From: Sphingobacteriaceae bacterium GW460-11-11-14-LB5
GTDB lineage: Bacteria > Bacteroidota > Bacteroidia > Sphingobacteriales > Sphingobacteriaceae
Direction: 5' to 3'
Length of the DNA stretch: 64,000 nt
NCBI GenBank assembly: GCA_002151545.1
Contig: CP021237.1
Span: forward strand, 4,340,001 to 4,404,000
How positions within the stretch are numbered: the first letter of the stretch is position 1; every line of letters starts with the position of its first letter. The position numbers and the translations under genes are program-made. Below are positions 16,349 through 24,906 of this stretch, piece after piece. The notes under the pieces are model-generated. The model did not search any database and was not told where the DNA came from. It saw only the letters and a list, made by a program, of their open reading frames with translations.

Positions 16349-17353
16349 TTAATTACTTTGAAAATGGTTCACAGTTTTCCATAGTCCTACAGCAAAAGGT
16401 GTTATCCTATAATTCAGTTCGGCAATGGCTTTATTGCTCGAATATTGCTGGTTGCATTTCAACCTATCGGCAAACTCAGGCAGGAAAAACGGGCTAAGAT
16501 TAAAAAGCCGCGATTTTAAAGATTCCAGCACACTGTAAGCTTTAATGATATTCACCGGAATTTTATACAGACTTCTTTTTTTGCCCGTGATTTGTCTTAA
16601 GGTACTGAAGAACCCGTTAAATGACACGTCAACGCCACCCAAAATATACCGTTCACCATTCCTGCCATGCTGCATGGCTGCAATATGCCCATCTACTACG
16701 TCATCTACAAAAGCATAGTTGGCAATTGCTTTTCCATCGCCTGGAATAAAATGCCAGGTACCCTTTAGATAACCAGTGACCATTTTACTCACCGTATTGC
16801 TATCGGTAATCGGCCCATCGCCATATACCCTTGATGGGTTTACAATCACCACTTCCAGCCCTTTTTTTACAAATTCCTTAACTTCTAATTCAGCCAGGTA
16901 TTTTGTGCGTTCGTAACTGATCGGAAAGCCAACAGCCCTTGGGTCGTTCTCCGAAACCGGCAAATTTAATGTCGGTCCCCATACGCCGCAGGTTGAAGTA
17001 TGCACAACCTTTTCTACACCCAGTTTTAATGCGCAATTGAGTACATTTCTAGTCCCGGTTACATTAACATCATAAAAATCCTGTTCGTTCCTGCACCACA
17101 TTTTGGCCATCGCAGCAGTATGGTAAACCTGGTAACAATCTTTCATGGCATTTTCTAAACTTTCAGGATCTAACACATCACCTCTAACAAACTGAATATT
17201 GCGGTGCCGGATAAGAAAGGGATGATTCACATCTCTACAGAGGGCCACTACATCGTAACCCATCTCTGCCAATGCAAAACTTAATTTCCGGCCGATAAAG
17301 CCTGATGCCCCTGTAACCAAAACCCTCAGGTATTTATTTGCTACTGTTTCCAT
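16349..17353 (-). CDS. NAD-dependent epimerase/dehydratase-family protein (extended SDR)
   Basis: The 334-residue protein is an extended SDR. TGASGFIG at residues 14-21 binds NAD(P), HTAAM near 78-82 follows strand 4, and the catalytic Tyr147/Lys151 lie in YERTK. The nearest familiar types are dihydroflavonol-4-reductase-like and HpnA-like oxidoreductases acting on nucleotide sugars or lipid-linked substrates. It begins 1 base after the stop of the upstream DUF6134-like gene, so they are translationally coupled. Function within the family is not determined. Confidence 0.88.
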   Translation of the reverse strand: METVANKYLRVLVTGASGFIGRKLSFALAEMGYDVVALCRDVNHPFLIRHRNIQFVRGDVLDPESLENAMKDCYQVYHTAAMAKMWCRNEQDFYDVNVTGTRNVLNCALKLGVEKVVHTSTCGVWGPTLNLPVSENDPRAVGFPISYERTKYLAELEVKEFVKKGLEVVIVNPSRVYGDGPITDSNTVSKMVTGYLKGTWHFIPGDGKAIANYAFVDDVVDGHIAAMQHGRNGERYILGGVDVSFNGFFSTLRQITGKKRSLYKIPVNIIKAYSVLESLKSRLFNLSPFFLPEFADRLKCNQQYSSNKAIAELNYRITPFAVGLWKTVNHFQSN

Positions 17354-17354
17354 G

Positions 17355-18059
17355 TTAAACCCTTTCCATCCTAATGGTGTACAATGAATGATTTACCACA
17401 ACCAGTTTACATATTCCATTTTCGAAGTGGTAATCATTATAATTTCCATCGGGAAGATTAATCCTGTACTGATGTGCCCCACTTTTTTGAATGGGGATAA
17501 AACATTGAAAATTATCAGAATATATTTCGGGAATATTTACGGGCTCTTTGATGTATAAAAGCATCATATTATAACTGATTGGCTGGTTTATCGTGCTGAT
17601 TTTATCACCTGTTCTGAGCTGATAAACATTATTGATCCAGCTTGTTTTCTTAGCCTCTTTGGCATTACCATTTACTACTCTGTTTACATTTGAAGTGAGC
17701 AACTTTCCATTTTTAAAATGCGCTACATCTTCCGTTTCTACATCGATTTTAAAAACGAAACGGGTTTGTACTTTCGAAGTTATTTTTAGATAAACATTAT
17801 CACCCTCATCTTTTTGCTGTAAATACAGCTGACCAATTACTTCACCATTGCGCTTGATATTAAATTTGCTTTGCTGTGCAAACGCCGATGAAAACGAACA
17901 GATGAGAAAAAGTAGCGAAGCAACGCTTTTCGGATTGATCGGACTTTTGGATGAGAAGGTTTTGTAGGTTTTTGGAGCAAGATATTTCTTGCAGAGCCAA
18001 ATAATTAATGCAGGAATCATAGTATCTCTATTTGTTAATTTAGAGCTAATACAACTCAT
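17355..18059 (-). CDS. Secreted DUF6134-like protein, start uncertain
   Basis: The frame encodes 234 residues with a clear signal peptide (SVASLLFLICSFSSAFAQ) that begins unusually late, near residue 45. The mature part is beta-rich (FNIKRNGEVIGQLYL, VQTRFVFKIDVETEDVAHFKNGKL, YQLRTGDKI) and resembles DUF6134 proteins, whose function is unknown. Candidate ATG starts are at 18059 and 18020, but both give a long stretch before the signal peptide. An imperfect palindrome (17971-18001) lies within that stretch, so the true start may be a non-ATG codon nearer 17930, or an intergenic repeat has been captured as coding sequence. It abuts the epimerase gene. Confidence 0.65.
   Translation of the reverse strand: MSCISSKLTNRDTMIPALIIWLCKKYLAPKTYKTFSSKSPINPKSVASLLFLICSFSSAFAQQSKFNIKRNGEVIGQLYLQQKDEGDNVYLKITSKVQTRFVFKIDVETEDVAHFKNGKLLTSNVNRVVNGNAKEAKKTSWINNVYQLRTGDKISTINQPISYNMMLLYIKEPVNIPEIYSDNFQCFIPIQKSGAHQYRINLPDGNYNDYHFENGICKLVVVNHSLYTIRMERV
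17971..18001. repeat. Imperfect palindrome in N-terminal coding region
   Basis: GCAAGA-TATT-TCTTGC (17977-17992) has outer arms TTTGG (17971-17975) and CCAAA (17997-18001). It overlaps the doubtful N-terminal part of the DUF6134-like gene. Confidence 0.5.
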
Positions 18060-18092
18060 AAGAGATTTACCCCTACGTGGATTTTTATTTTT

Positions 18093-18124
18093 TTATTGCC
18101 TTGGGTTTAAACCCAAGGCAATAA
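18093..18124. repeat. Perfect 32-bp palindrome
   Basis: Sixteen-bp arms (TTATTGCCTTGGGTTT and exact complement, 18093-18108 and 18109-18124) meet with no loop. It lies between two minus-strand genes, downstream of the 90-residue membrane protein. Lack of a T-run on the minus strand argues against a simple terminator; it resembles dispersed REP palindromes. Confidence 0.75.
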
Positions 18125-18134
18125 GGGTGAGGTT

Positions 18135-18407
18135 TTATTCAGTTGCAGGTTTTTTCTCCTCCTCATCTACCGGAACCTCAACCGTTGGGTCGGTAATGAT
18201 TTCGGCATTGCCATCGTTATCTTTTTTGGCAAATAAAATTGGATATAACAGCCACAACGCACCAATAATGATGAGTACGCCCGCCAACATTTGAAAATAG
18301 ATACTTCCTTTTACTTCGTAAGCATCTAAAATTTTATAGGCGACAAAAGAAAGTACGCCAGCGATGAGTACGAAAACGGCCTTCTGCAATTTTAAGAGCT
18401 TGATCAT
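18135..18407 (-). CDS. Small two-helix membrane protein
   Basis: The 90-residue protein has two hydrophobic helices (about 11-25 and 35-60: FVLIAGVLSFVAYKIL and FQMLAGVLIIIGALWLLYPILF) and an acidic C-terminal tail rich in Glu, Asp, Pro and Lys. I do not recognise a named family. Its start ATG overlaps the stop of the preceding 62-residue membrane gene by 4 bases (ATGA), which strongly supports co-translation and that both are real. The pair lies divergent to ileS. Confidence 0.75.
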   Translation of the reverse strand: MIKLLKLQKAVFVLIAGVLSFVAYKILDAYEVKGSIYFQMLAGVLIIIGALWLLYPILFAKKDNDGNAEIITDPTVEVPVDEEEKKPATE

Positions 18408-18592
18408 GGGTTCTTTCTTTTTAGTGTTACAATATGGATTAAAACAAAAATAAGCCCAATTAGTTCGAGCAAGCCACAGAAATAAAAAGCATAAAGTACA
18501 AAATCCCGGTCTGACGGATTTATTACCGCAACAATTGGCAAGGCAATTACGGCAACAATCATCAGTGTAAGCCCGATATTAAATAATTTCAC
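18404..18592 (-). CDS. Small two-helix membrane protein
   Basis: The 62-residue protein has two hydrophobic helices (residues about 5-25 and 32-55) separated by a short NPSDRDF loop and a basic tail (KRKNP). No family is recognised. It overlaps the downstream 90-residue membrane gene by 4 bases, so the two probably form a unit. The gene starts 83 bases from ileS on the opposite strand. Confidence 0.7.
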   Translation of the reverse strand: MKLFNIGLTLMIVAVIALPIVAVINPSDRDFVLYAFYFCGLLELIGLIFVLIHIVTLKRKNP

Positions 18593-18675
18593 GTTAAAAG
18601 TATTTACATCAAAACTACCAAAATTCAGTCAATTCTGTTAACTTTGCAACCTTAATTTTTTGAGGTACTTGATTG

Positions 18676-21600
18676 ATGTATAGCGAATTTAAACAATTGG
18701 AACTTGCCAAAATAGGGCAAGAAATACTGGATTTTTGGAAAAAGGAAAATATCTTTGAAAAAAGTATTTCTTCCCGCCCTAAATCTAATCCGTTTACTTT
18801 TTACGAAGGACCACCGTCTGCCAATGGCATGCCGGGAATCCACCACGTAATGGCGCGTGCAATTAAGGATATTTTTTGCCGCTATAAAACTTTAAAGGGC
18901 TACCAGGTTAAACGTAAAGGTGGTTGGGATACGCATGGTCTTCCGATTGAGCTTGCTGTTGAGAAAAAACTGGGTATTACCAAAGAAGATATCGGCAAGA
19001 AAATCAGTGTTGATGAATATAATGCGGCCTGCCGTACTGAAGTGATGCGCTATACGGATGTTTGGAACGACCTTACCGAGAAAATGGGTTATTGGGTTGA
19101 TCTGGAAAATCCTTACATCACTTACGAAAACGAATACATCGAAACGCTGTGGTGGATCTTAAAACAACTTTACGACAAAGGATTTTTATATAAAGGTTAT
19201 ACGGTTCAACCCTATTCTCCTGCTGCAGGAACAGGTTTAAGCTCGCACGAGTTAAACCAGCCGGGCACCTATAAAGATGTAAGCGATACCACGATTGTTG
19301 CGCAGTTTAAAGCCATTAATGAAACTTTACCTGATGCCTTAAAAATATTTGGTACAGTTCACTTTTTAGCCTGGACAACTACCCCCTGGACTTTGCCAAG
19401 TAATACGGCATTAACCGTAGGACCAAAAATAGATTACGTATTGGTTAAAACTTTTAATCAATATACTTTTGAGCCGATCCAGGTTATTTTAGCCAAAGCA
19501 CTTGTAGGCAAACAGTTTGCAGGCAAATACTTTTTAGCGGAAAGTGACGAAGATTTAAACAATTTTAAAGCGGAAGACAAGAAAATCCCTTATACCATTT
19601 TAGGGGAGTTTGTTGGTGCAGACCTGGTTGGCATTAAGTATGAACAATTATTACCTTATGCGCTTCCTTACCAAAATCCGGAAAATGCCTTTAGGGTAAT
19701 ATCGGGAGACTTTGTAACTACCGAAGATGGTACAGGTATCGTACACACTGCGCCAACATTTGGTGCCGATGATGCAAGAGTCGCCAAATTGGCTACACCA
19801 GAAGTACCACCAATGCTGGTTTTGGATGATAAAGGGAATGCAGTTCCTTTGGTTGATTTACAGGGGAAATTTATCGCTTCTTTAGGTGGTAATTATGGTG
19901 GCAAATACGTTAAAAACGAATATTATAAAGATGGCGAAGCACCAGATAAATCTGTTGATGTTGAATTGGCCATCCAGTTAAAAGAAGAGAACAAGGCCTT
20001 TAAGGTTGAAAAATACGTACACACCTATCCACATTGCTGGAGAACAGACAAACCGGTTTTATATTATCCGTTAGACAGCTGGTTTATCAAAACTACTGCG
20101 GTTAAAAATAAAATGGTGGAATTGAATAAAACCATCAACTGGAAACCTGAATCGACAGGAATAGGCCGTTTTGGCAACTGGTTAGAGAACCTGGTGGATT
20201 GGAATTTATCGCGTTCACGTTATTGGGGAACTCCATTACCGATCTGGCGTACTGCCGATGGAACGGAAGAAAAATGTATCGGCTCTATCGCTGACCTGAA
20301 TGCAGAGATTGCAAAATCGATCGAAGCGGGGTTTATGCCTGCAGGTTTCGAATTGAAAGATATGCATCGCCCTTATGTTGATGACGTGATTTTAACTTCA
20401 TCAAAAGGTGAAAAAATGACCCGCGAAACCGATCTGATTGATGTTTGGTTCGATAGCGGTGCCATGCCTTATGCACAATGGCACTTCCCTTTTGAGAATA
20501 AAGAGGAGTTTGAAAATGCTTATGCTGCCGATTTTATTGCAGAGGGTGTTGATCAGACCCGTGGCTGGTTCTTTACCCTGCACGCTATTGCCGTAATGCT
20601 TAGCGAGGCCAGTGATGAAATTAAAGCCGTAAATGCTAAAGTGGGCAACCCTGGTGTAGCTTTTAAAAACGTCGTTTCGAACGGATTGGTATTGGATAAA
20701 AACGGCAACAAAATGTCTAAACGTTTAGGCAATGCAGTTGATCCTTTCAGCACCATCGAAACTTACAGTGCCGACGCTACCCGTTGGTACATGATCAGCA
20801 ATGCATCGCCATGGGATAACCTTAAATTTAGTTTAGAGGGCTTAGATGAGGTGCGCCGTAAATTCTTCGGAACACTTTACAACACTTATGCTTTCTTTGC
20901 CCTATATGCAAATATCGATAAATTTGAGATCGACAAAAATAATTTAAGCAAAGTTGAAGACAGAACGGAATTAGACCGCTGGATTTTATCGTTGTTGCAG
21001 AATTTAATCAGCGAAGTTGATGAAAGCTACAATACTTATGAGCCAACTAAAGCTACACGTGCCATCCAAACCTTTGTTGATGAGCATTTGAGTAACTGGT
21101 ACATCAGGTTAAGTCGTCGCCGTTTCTGGAAAGGCGAAATGACTGATGATAAACGTGCCGCTTACGAAACACTTTATACCTGTTTAGAAACCTTGGCGCA
21201 GTTGATGAGTCCGGTTGCACCATTCTTTGCCGATTGGTTGTACAGAAACTTAACCGTAACGGATGCTTATGCAGAAGAATCGGTTCACTTAACCTTGTGG
21301 AAAGAAGCTGATCAAAGTTTAATCGACAATGCACTAAACGAAAGAATGGTTTATGCCCAGGATATCTCTTCAATGGTTTTATCGTTGCGTAAAAAATCGA
21401 GCATTAATGTACGTCAGCCTTTAGAAAAAATCTTAATCCCTTCTTTAAATCGCGATTTCGAACAAAAAATCTCAAAGGTTGCCGATTATATCCTTTCTGA
21501 AACGAATGTAAAACATATCGAATTCATTACCGATACACATGGCATCGTAAAGAAAAAACTGAAGCCTAACTTTAAATCGTTGGGTAAAAAAGTGGGCAAG

Positions 21601-22077
21601 GATATGAGTATTGTGAAAGAAGCTTTAGAGAACATGAATCAGGATGATATCCAGCGTTTAGAACTTGATGGTTACATTAACGTTTTCGGCAGCAACAACA
21701 TTCAGCATGCGATCGATTTAAATGATGATGTAGAAGTTTTTGCTGAAGATATTCCGGGATGGCAGGTAACCAACCTGGGTAACTTAACCGTGGCTTTGGA
21801 TGTTACCATCTCTGAAGAGTTAAAGCAAGAAGGGATTTCGCGCGAACTGGTTAACCGCATCCAAAATTTACGAAAAGAATTAAACTTTGAGGTAACCGAT
21901 AGGATTAAAGTTTCGTTACAAAATGATAACTTGGTGGCCAGCGCAGTTGCTAAAAACAAGGATTACATTTGCGCGGAAATATTAGCCGACGAATTTGAAT
22001 TAACAGATACTGTAAATAATGCAAACAAAATCGTTATCGACGATGTTGAGTTAAGCATTTCAGTAACTAAAATATAA
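18676..22077 (+). CDS. ileS: Isoleucine--tRNA ligase
   Basis: The 1133-residue class I aminoacyl-tRNA synthetase charges tRNA-Ile. The HIGH-type motif appears as GIHH near residues 54-57 (PPSANGMPGIHHVMARA), the editing CP1 domain spans about 190-400 with TTPWTLPSNTAL, and KMSKR is at 679-683. The anticodon-binding domain follows. The C-terminus lacks the Cys-rich zinc knuckle of E. coli IleS and is long, features of the eukaryote-like type that is often less sensitive to mupirocin (family knowledge; not tested here). I use the ATG at 18676; a TTG codon lies directly before it. It leads a run with a DksA-like gene and lspA. Confidence 0.97.
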   Translation: MYSEFKQLELAKIGQEILDFWKKENIFEKSISSRPKSNPFTFYEGPPSANGMPGIHHVMARAIKDIFCRYKTLKGYQVKRKGGWDTHGLPIELAVEKKLGITKEDIGKKISVDEYNAACRTEVMRYTDVWNDLTEKMGYWVDLENPYITYENEYIETLWWILKQLYDKGFLYKGYTVQPYSPAAGTGLSSHELNQPGTYKDVSDTTIVAQFKAINETLPDALKIFGTVHFLAWTTTPWTLPSNTALTVGPKIDYVLVKTFNQYTFEPIQVILAKALVGKQFAGKYFLAESDEDLNNFKAEDKKIPYTILGEFVGADLVGIKYEQLLPYALPYQNPENAFRVISGDFVTTEDGTGIVHTAPTFGADDARVAKLATPEVPPMLVLDDKGNAVPLVDLQGKFIASLGGNYGGKYVKNEYYKDGEAPDKSVDVELAIQLKEENKAFKVEKYVHTYPHCWRTDKPVLYYPLDSWFIKTTAVKNKMVELNKTINWKPESTGIGRFGNWLENLVDWNLSRSRYWGTPLPIWRTADGTEEKCIGSIADLNAEIAKSIEAGFMPAGFELKDMHRPYVDDVILTSSKGEKMTRETDLIDVWFDSGAMPYAQWHFPFENKEEFENAYAADFIAEGVDQTRGWFFTLHAIAVMLSEASDEIKAVNAKVGNPGVAFKNVVSNGLVLDKNGNKMSKRLGNAVDPFSTIETYSADATRWYMISNASPWDNLKFSLEGLDEVRRKFFGTLYNTYAFFALYANIDKFEIDKNNLSKVEDRTELDRWILSLLQNLISEVDESYNTYEPTKATRAIQTFVDEHLSNWYIRLSRRRFWKGEMTDDKRAAYETLYTCLETLAQLMSPVAPFFADWLYRNLTVTDAYAEESVHLTLWKEADQSLIDNALNERMVYAQDISSMVLSLRKKSSINVRQPLEKILIPSLNRDFEQKISKVADYILSETNVKHIEFITDTHGIVKKKLKPNFKSLGKKVGKDMSIVKEALENMNQDDIQRLELDGYINVFGSNNIQHAIDLNDDVEVFAEDIPGWQVTNLGNLTVALDVTISEELKQEGISRELVNRIQNLRKELNFEVTDRIKVSLQNDNLVASAVAKNKDYICAEILADEFELTDTVNNANKIVIDDVELSISVTKI

Positions 22078-22107
22078 ATCCATATATTAGAAAATTAGAA
22101 AACGAAC

Positions 22108-22491
22108 ATGGAAAACAGCAACAAAACACGCTACTCAGACAGTGAATTACAAGAATTTAAAGAATTAATTCAAGATAAATTACGCATGGCTAAAGAGGAA
22201 CTTAACTCTTTAACCACTTCTTTGAGTAATCCAAACGCAAACGGAACAGAAGATACTTCAGGTGCTTACAAAACATTAGAAGACGGTTCTGCAACAATGG
22301 AAAAAGAGCAGATCAATCAATTGGCTGCCCGTCAGAAAAAATTTATTGATAACCTGGAGAATGCATTGGTGCGTATCGAGAACAAAACTTATGGTATTTG
22401 CCGCGAAACCGGAAAATTAATCCAAAAAGAACGTTTACGTGCGGTACCGCATGCAACATTAAGCATGGAAGCTAAATTAAAGCAGAGTTAA
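22108..22491 (+). CDS. TraR/DksA-family protein with degenerate zinc finger
   Basis: The 127-residue protein has the DksA-like coiled-coil N-terminus (DSELQEFKELIQDKLRMAKEEL, QINQLAARQKKFIDNLENAL) and the C-terminal motif YGICRETGKLI...RLRAVPHATLSMEAK. Of the four zinc-binding cysteines in canonical DksA/TraR fingers, only Cys98 remains; the others are Thr101 and non-Cys residues near 119-123, so it probably folds without zinc. DksA-type proteins bind RNA polymerase through the secondary channel. Its stop codon overlaps the lspA start (TAATG), so the two are coupled and co-transcribed with ileS. Confidence 0.9.
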   Translation: MENSNKTRYSDSELQEFKELIQDKLRMAKEELNSLTTSLSNPNANGTEDTSGAYKTLEDGSATMEKEQINQLAARQKKFIDNLENALVRIENKTYGICRETGKLIQKERLRAVPHATLSMEAKLKQS

Positions 22492-23165
22492 TGAAAGGCT
22501 ATACCAAACCTCTAATTGTTATCTTTTTAGTTTTACTGGCCGACCAGGCACTTAAAATCTGGGTCAAAACCCATATGCAGATTGGCGATGAAATTCTGTT
22601 TTTTGGAAAATCTGGCCTGCATTTCACAGAAAACCCTGGAATGGCATTTGGAATGGAATTTGGCGGTGAGTTTGGTAAGCTGGCATTGTCCTTATTTAGA
22701 ATTATCGCCGTCGGTGGAATTGGTTATGGCTTACATTATCTGATCAAGAAAAAGTACCACAGGGGATTAATACTAAACGTATCGCTGATTTTTGTTGGCG
22801 CATTGGGAAATATTATCGATTGTGTATTTTATGGTGCAATCTTCGATAAAGGGATGACTTATAATGCCTCATTTAATGATTATACCCGATATGATGGTCT
22901 TGCCAAATTCTCCTCAAAAGGTTATGCTTCCTTTCTTCATGGAAATGTAGTAGATATGTTCTATTTTCCATTGGCGCAGGGGCATTTCCCTAGCTGGATT
23001 CCGATTTGGGGAGGCGAGGAATTTATTTTCTTCAGACCTGTTTTTAACCTCGCAGATGCAGCCATTTCAATCGGAGTGATCCTGATCCTCATCTTTCAGA
23101 AAAACTACTTTAAAGAAGATGTAAAAGATGAAGTGAGCATTAACAGTGAGATTGTAGAAGATTAA
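22491..23165 (+). CDS. lspA: Lipoprotein signal peptidase (signal peptidase II)
   Basis: The 224-residue inner-membrane aspartyl protease cleaves signal peptides from prolipoproteins after diacylglyceryl transfer. Catalytic aspartates are Asp155 in GNVVDMFYF and Asp189 in FNLADAAIS; the conserved ADQALK (17-22) and NPGMAFG (48-54) motifs are present. It is longer than the roughly 165 residues of E. coli LspA because of an insertion at about 112-150, common in Bacteroidota. The start codon overlaps the previous stop. An IS3 element begins 52 bases after the stop. Many lipoproteins in this window would be its substrates. Confidence 0.96.
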   Translation: MKGYTKPLIVIFLVLLADQALKIWVKTHMQIGDEILFFGKSGLHFTENPGMAFGMEFGGEFGKLALSLFRIIAVGGIGYGLHYLIKKKYHRGLILNVSLIFVGALGNIIDCVFYGAIFDKGMTYNASFNDYTRYDGLAKFSSKGYASFLHGNVVDMFYFPLAQGHFPSWIPIWGGEEFIFFRPVFNLADAAISIGVILILIFQKNYFKEDVKDEVSINSEIVED

Positions 23166-23269
23166 TGAGTAACTCGTCCTGCTGAACCTGATTCAGCATC
23201 TTAAAACATTGAAATAATGTCTAGTCCTTGAAAAAGTTGACTATTTATTTTACTAAATTATAAAAATAA

Positions 23270-23301
23270 AAGAACCATTAAAATCTATTTTGATGGTTCT
23301 T
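23270..23301 (-). terminator. Hairpin at transposase 3' end inside IS
   Basis: Fifteen-bp arms with one G-T pair (23270-23284 and 23287-23301) enclose the OrfB stop codon (TAG at 23285-23287). T-rich sequence follows on the minus strand. It could end transposase transcripts and block read-through into the IS. Confidence 0.6.
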
Positions 23302-24130
23302 TTTTCTTCCACCGTTTTACAAATATCTTAGGTTTTGAGTGCGCTTGCCTCGGCGTTAACATATTTACTGAAGAGTGTAATCTCATCTGGTTATATAATT
23401 CAATCGCCTGGTGCACTTGTTTATATAATTGGGCTTTCCCCTTAAAGACTGCATCCAATCCAAATTCGTCCTTTAAAATCCCATTGACTCTTTCTGCGAC
23501 TGCATTTTCATATGGATCACCATTTTCAGTCATACTGATTGTGATGTTGTTATGCGATAAAAGCCTGATATAATCATAGCTGCAATACTGTAGTCCCCTG
23601 TCAGAATGGTGGATGAGCTGATGCTCATACTCCCTCTTGCTTATGGCCATCTCCAATGCCTTTTTCGTAGACACAGCCTTCATATCGCCACAGACTTCAT
23701 ACCCCATTATTAGCTTCGAGCCTGCGTCGGTAACCAGATGCAGATATTCATTTCCTGCAACCGTTTGTAGGTATGTTATATCTGAAACCCATAGCTGTTC
23801 AGGCATGGTTAGTTCCAGGTCCTTAGTTAGGTTGGGGTATTTCCTCATCCAGTGCTTCGAATCAGTTGTTCTGGTATACTTGCGTTTCCGTTGGACCAGC
23901 AGATGCTGTGATCTTAATATCCCAAAAAGTTTGTCGCGTCCAACCCACATGTTCTTGCGGGACATGCTTTCCCGTAACATCACATGCAGCTTACGGACCC
24001 CGGTCCGCGGTAGCTTATGTCGAATGTTCAGGACCATCTCTTTGATCTCCTGCTCTGCAACAGTCTTTTTTGAGCTATTGGATCTTGCCTTATAGAAAGC
24101 CTGTTTCGTGTAGCCAAACAGCTTGCACAA
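23285..24130 (-). CDS. IS3-family transposase OrfB (DDE catalytic part)
   Basis: The frame encodes the rve-type integrase core of an IS3-family transposase: catalytic Asp117 (LWVSDITYL), Asp177 (HHSDRGLQY) and Glu213 (ENAVAERVNG), a DD(35)E triad, plus an N-terminal HTH_21-like part. The nominal start at 24130 is a TTG codon; the frame is open further up to near 24190 and is in the -1 phase relative to OrfA. It is most probably translated as an OrfAB fusion by programmed frameshifting at 24190-24196, not from an independent start. There is no disruption. Confidence 0.93.
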   Translation of the reverse strand: MCKLFGYTKQAFYKARSNSSKKTVAEQEIKEMVLNIRHKLPRTGVRKLHVMLRESMSRKNMWVGRDKLFGILRSQHLLVQRKRKYTRTTDSKHWMRKYPNLTKDLELTMPEQLWVSDITYLQTVAGNEYLHLVTDAGSKLIMGYEVCGDMKAVSTKKALEMAISKREYEHQLIHHSDRGLQYCSYDYIRLLSHNNITISMTENGDPYENAVAERVNGILKDEFGLDAVFKGKAQLYKQVHQAIELYNQMRLHSSVNMLTPRQAHSKPKIFVKRWKKKEPSK

Positions 24131-24162
24131 CTTAGTAATAGTGTTCTTACTGGATAAAAGTG

Positions 24163-24567
24163 CTATTTCTTGAACTGCTTGGCGCCAGACTTTTTTCGGA
24201 TCTCGATGTTCAGTTCCCGCTCCGCGATCTCAACAAATTTCTTGTACATGGAAAGCTGATGTTCTGCTTCCCTTAACTTCTTTTCCAATGCCTTGTTCTC
24301 TTGCTTTAACTCGAACTCAAGCTCTTTGAGTCGCTGTTGATCGTTGTCCTTCATAGGCCTGCCAATGCTTTTATATCTTGGATAGGCTAATTTACTATAT
24401 TTTCGTAACCAATTCTGAATACACTGATTTCCGCGGATATCGTATTTACGTTGCAACTGGTCTTTATTCAAATGACCGTTCTCGTACTCCTCTACCACTA
24501 ATCGCTTGAAACTTTCACTGTAACTCCGGGGTGAACGTTGCAATTTTTTTAAATTATTATTGACCAT
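24163..24567 (-). CDS. IS3-family OrfA (helix-turn-helix protein)
   Basis: The 134-residue protein has the HTH domain of IS3/IS911-type OrfA (SESFKRLVVEEYENGHLNKD, NQCIQNWLRKY) that binds the terminal repeats, followed by a leucine-zipper-like coiled coil (LKELEFELKQENKALEKKLREAEHQL). The last codons contain the slippery heptamer A AAA AAG with zero-frame reading CGA AAA AAG. Termination occurs at 24163 if no slip takes place; slippage yields the full transposase. Confidence 0.92.
   Translation of the reverse strand: MVNNNLKKLQRSPRSYSESFKRLVVEEYENGHLNKDQLQRKYDIRGNQCIQNWLRKYSKLAYPRYKSIGRPMKDNDQQRLKELEFELKQENKALEKKLREAEHQLSMYKKFVEIAERELNIEIRKKSGAKQFKK
24190..24196 (-). promoter_or_regulatory. 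Programmed -1 frameshift site (A AAA AAG)
   Basis: The minus strand reads A AAA AAG in the OrfA frame (CGA AAA AAG) just before the OrfA end. After a -1 slip the reading continues VWRQAVQEIALLSSKNT... into OrfB without a stop. IS3-family elements use exactly this signal. Confidence 0.85.
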
Positions 24568-24605
24568 TTTGTTAAGATTTGGTCAACCTTTTTTAGGACT
24601 CCACA

Positions 24606-24906
24606 TAAATACTAAAAGCCCATTTCTTAACTGAGATGGGCTTTTTTTAGGAAGAATCGTCATTAAATCCTATTGGTTGGTGTCGCACCGACCAATAAGA
24701 CAATACGTTAGATCCTTTTGGAAAGCAAGTACAGAAGTAGCTATTTAAGTTCAGTCCCGCTATCCTTGCTGCCAATGCAGCCTGTGCTTTAACTCCCTTT
24801 CAGCAGATAATTAAGGCCGTACTAAAATGCATTGGCATTCATACTATCGGGTTTATTAACTTTGGATACTGCACGAAACAAAGGTTAAAATTACAACCAA
24901 AAACAA
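24606..24906. other. Gene-free stretch: terminator, palindrome and intergenic repeat
   Basis: This 301-base stretch holds a strong plus-strand terminator (24614-24649), a hairpin TATTGGTTGGTG/CACCGACCAATA with TCG loop (24671-24697, one wobble pair), and from about 24765 to 24857 a block whose complement starts TAATAAACCCGATAG and ends AGCGGGACTGAACT. The block ends match those at 640-715 and 49925-50052. No coding frame is convincing. Confidence 0.55.
24614..24649 (+). terminator. Intrinsic terminator, probably of ileS-dksA-lspA
   Basis: AAAAGCCCAT and ATGGGCTTTT arms around TTCTTAACTGAG are followed by seven T residues. On the plus strand the nearest upstream genes are ileS, the DksA-like gene and lspA, now separated from it by the 1.39-kb IS. 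Confidence 0.8.

Larger units (their letters stand above)
23218..24605 (-). mobile_element. Complete IS3-family insertion sequence
   Basis: The 1388-bp element has imperfect 24-bp terminal inverted repeats starting TGT (left 23218-23241, right 24582-24605; shared core AGTCCT..AAAA.GTTGAC). TG...CA ends and a 3-bp direct repeat TAA (23215-23217 and 24606-24608) match IS3-family rules. It encodes OrfA and OrfB on the minus strand with a frameshift signal A AAA AAG. Both frames are intact, so it could be active. It lies between lspA and a plus-strand terminator at 24614-24649. Confidence 0.92.

Noticed and set aside
23637..24095. A 152-codon plus-strand frame within the IS
   Set aside because: It is the antisense shadow of the conserved transposase OrfB.
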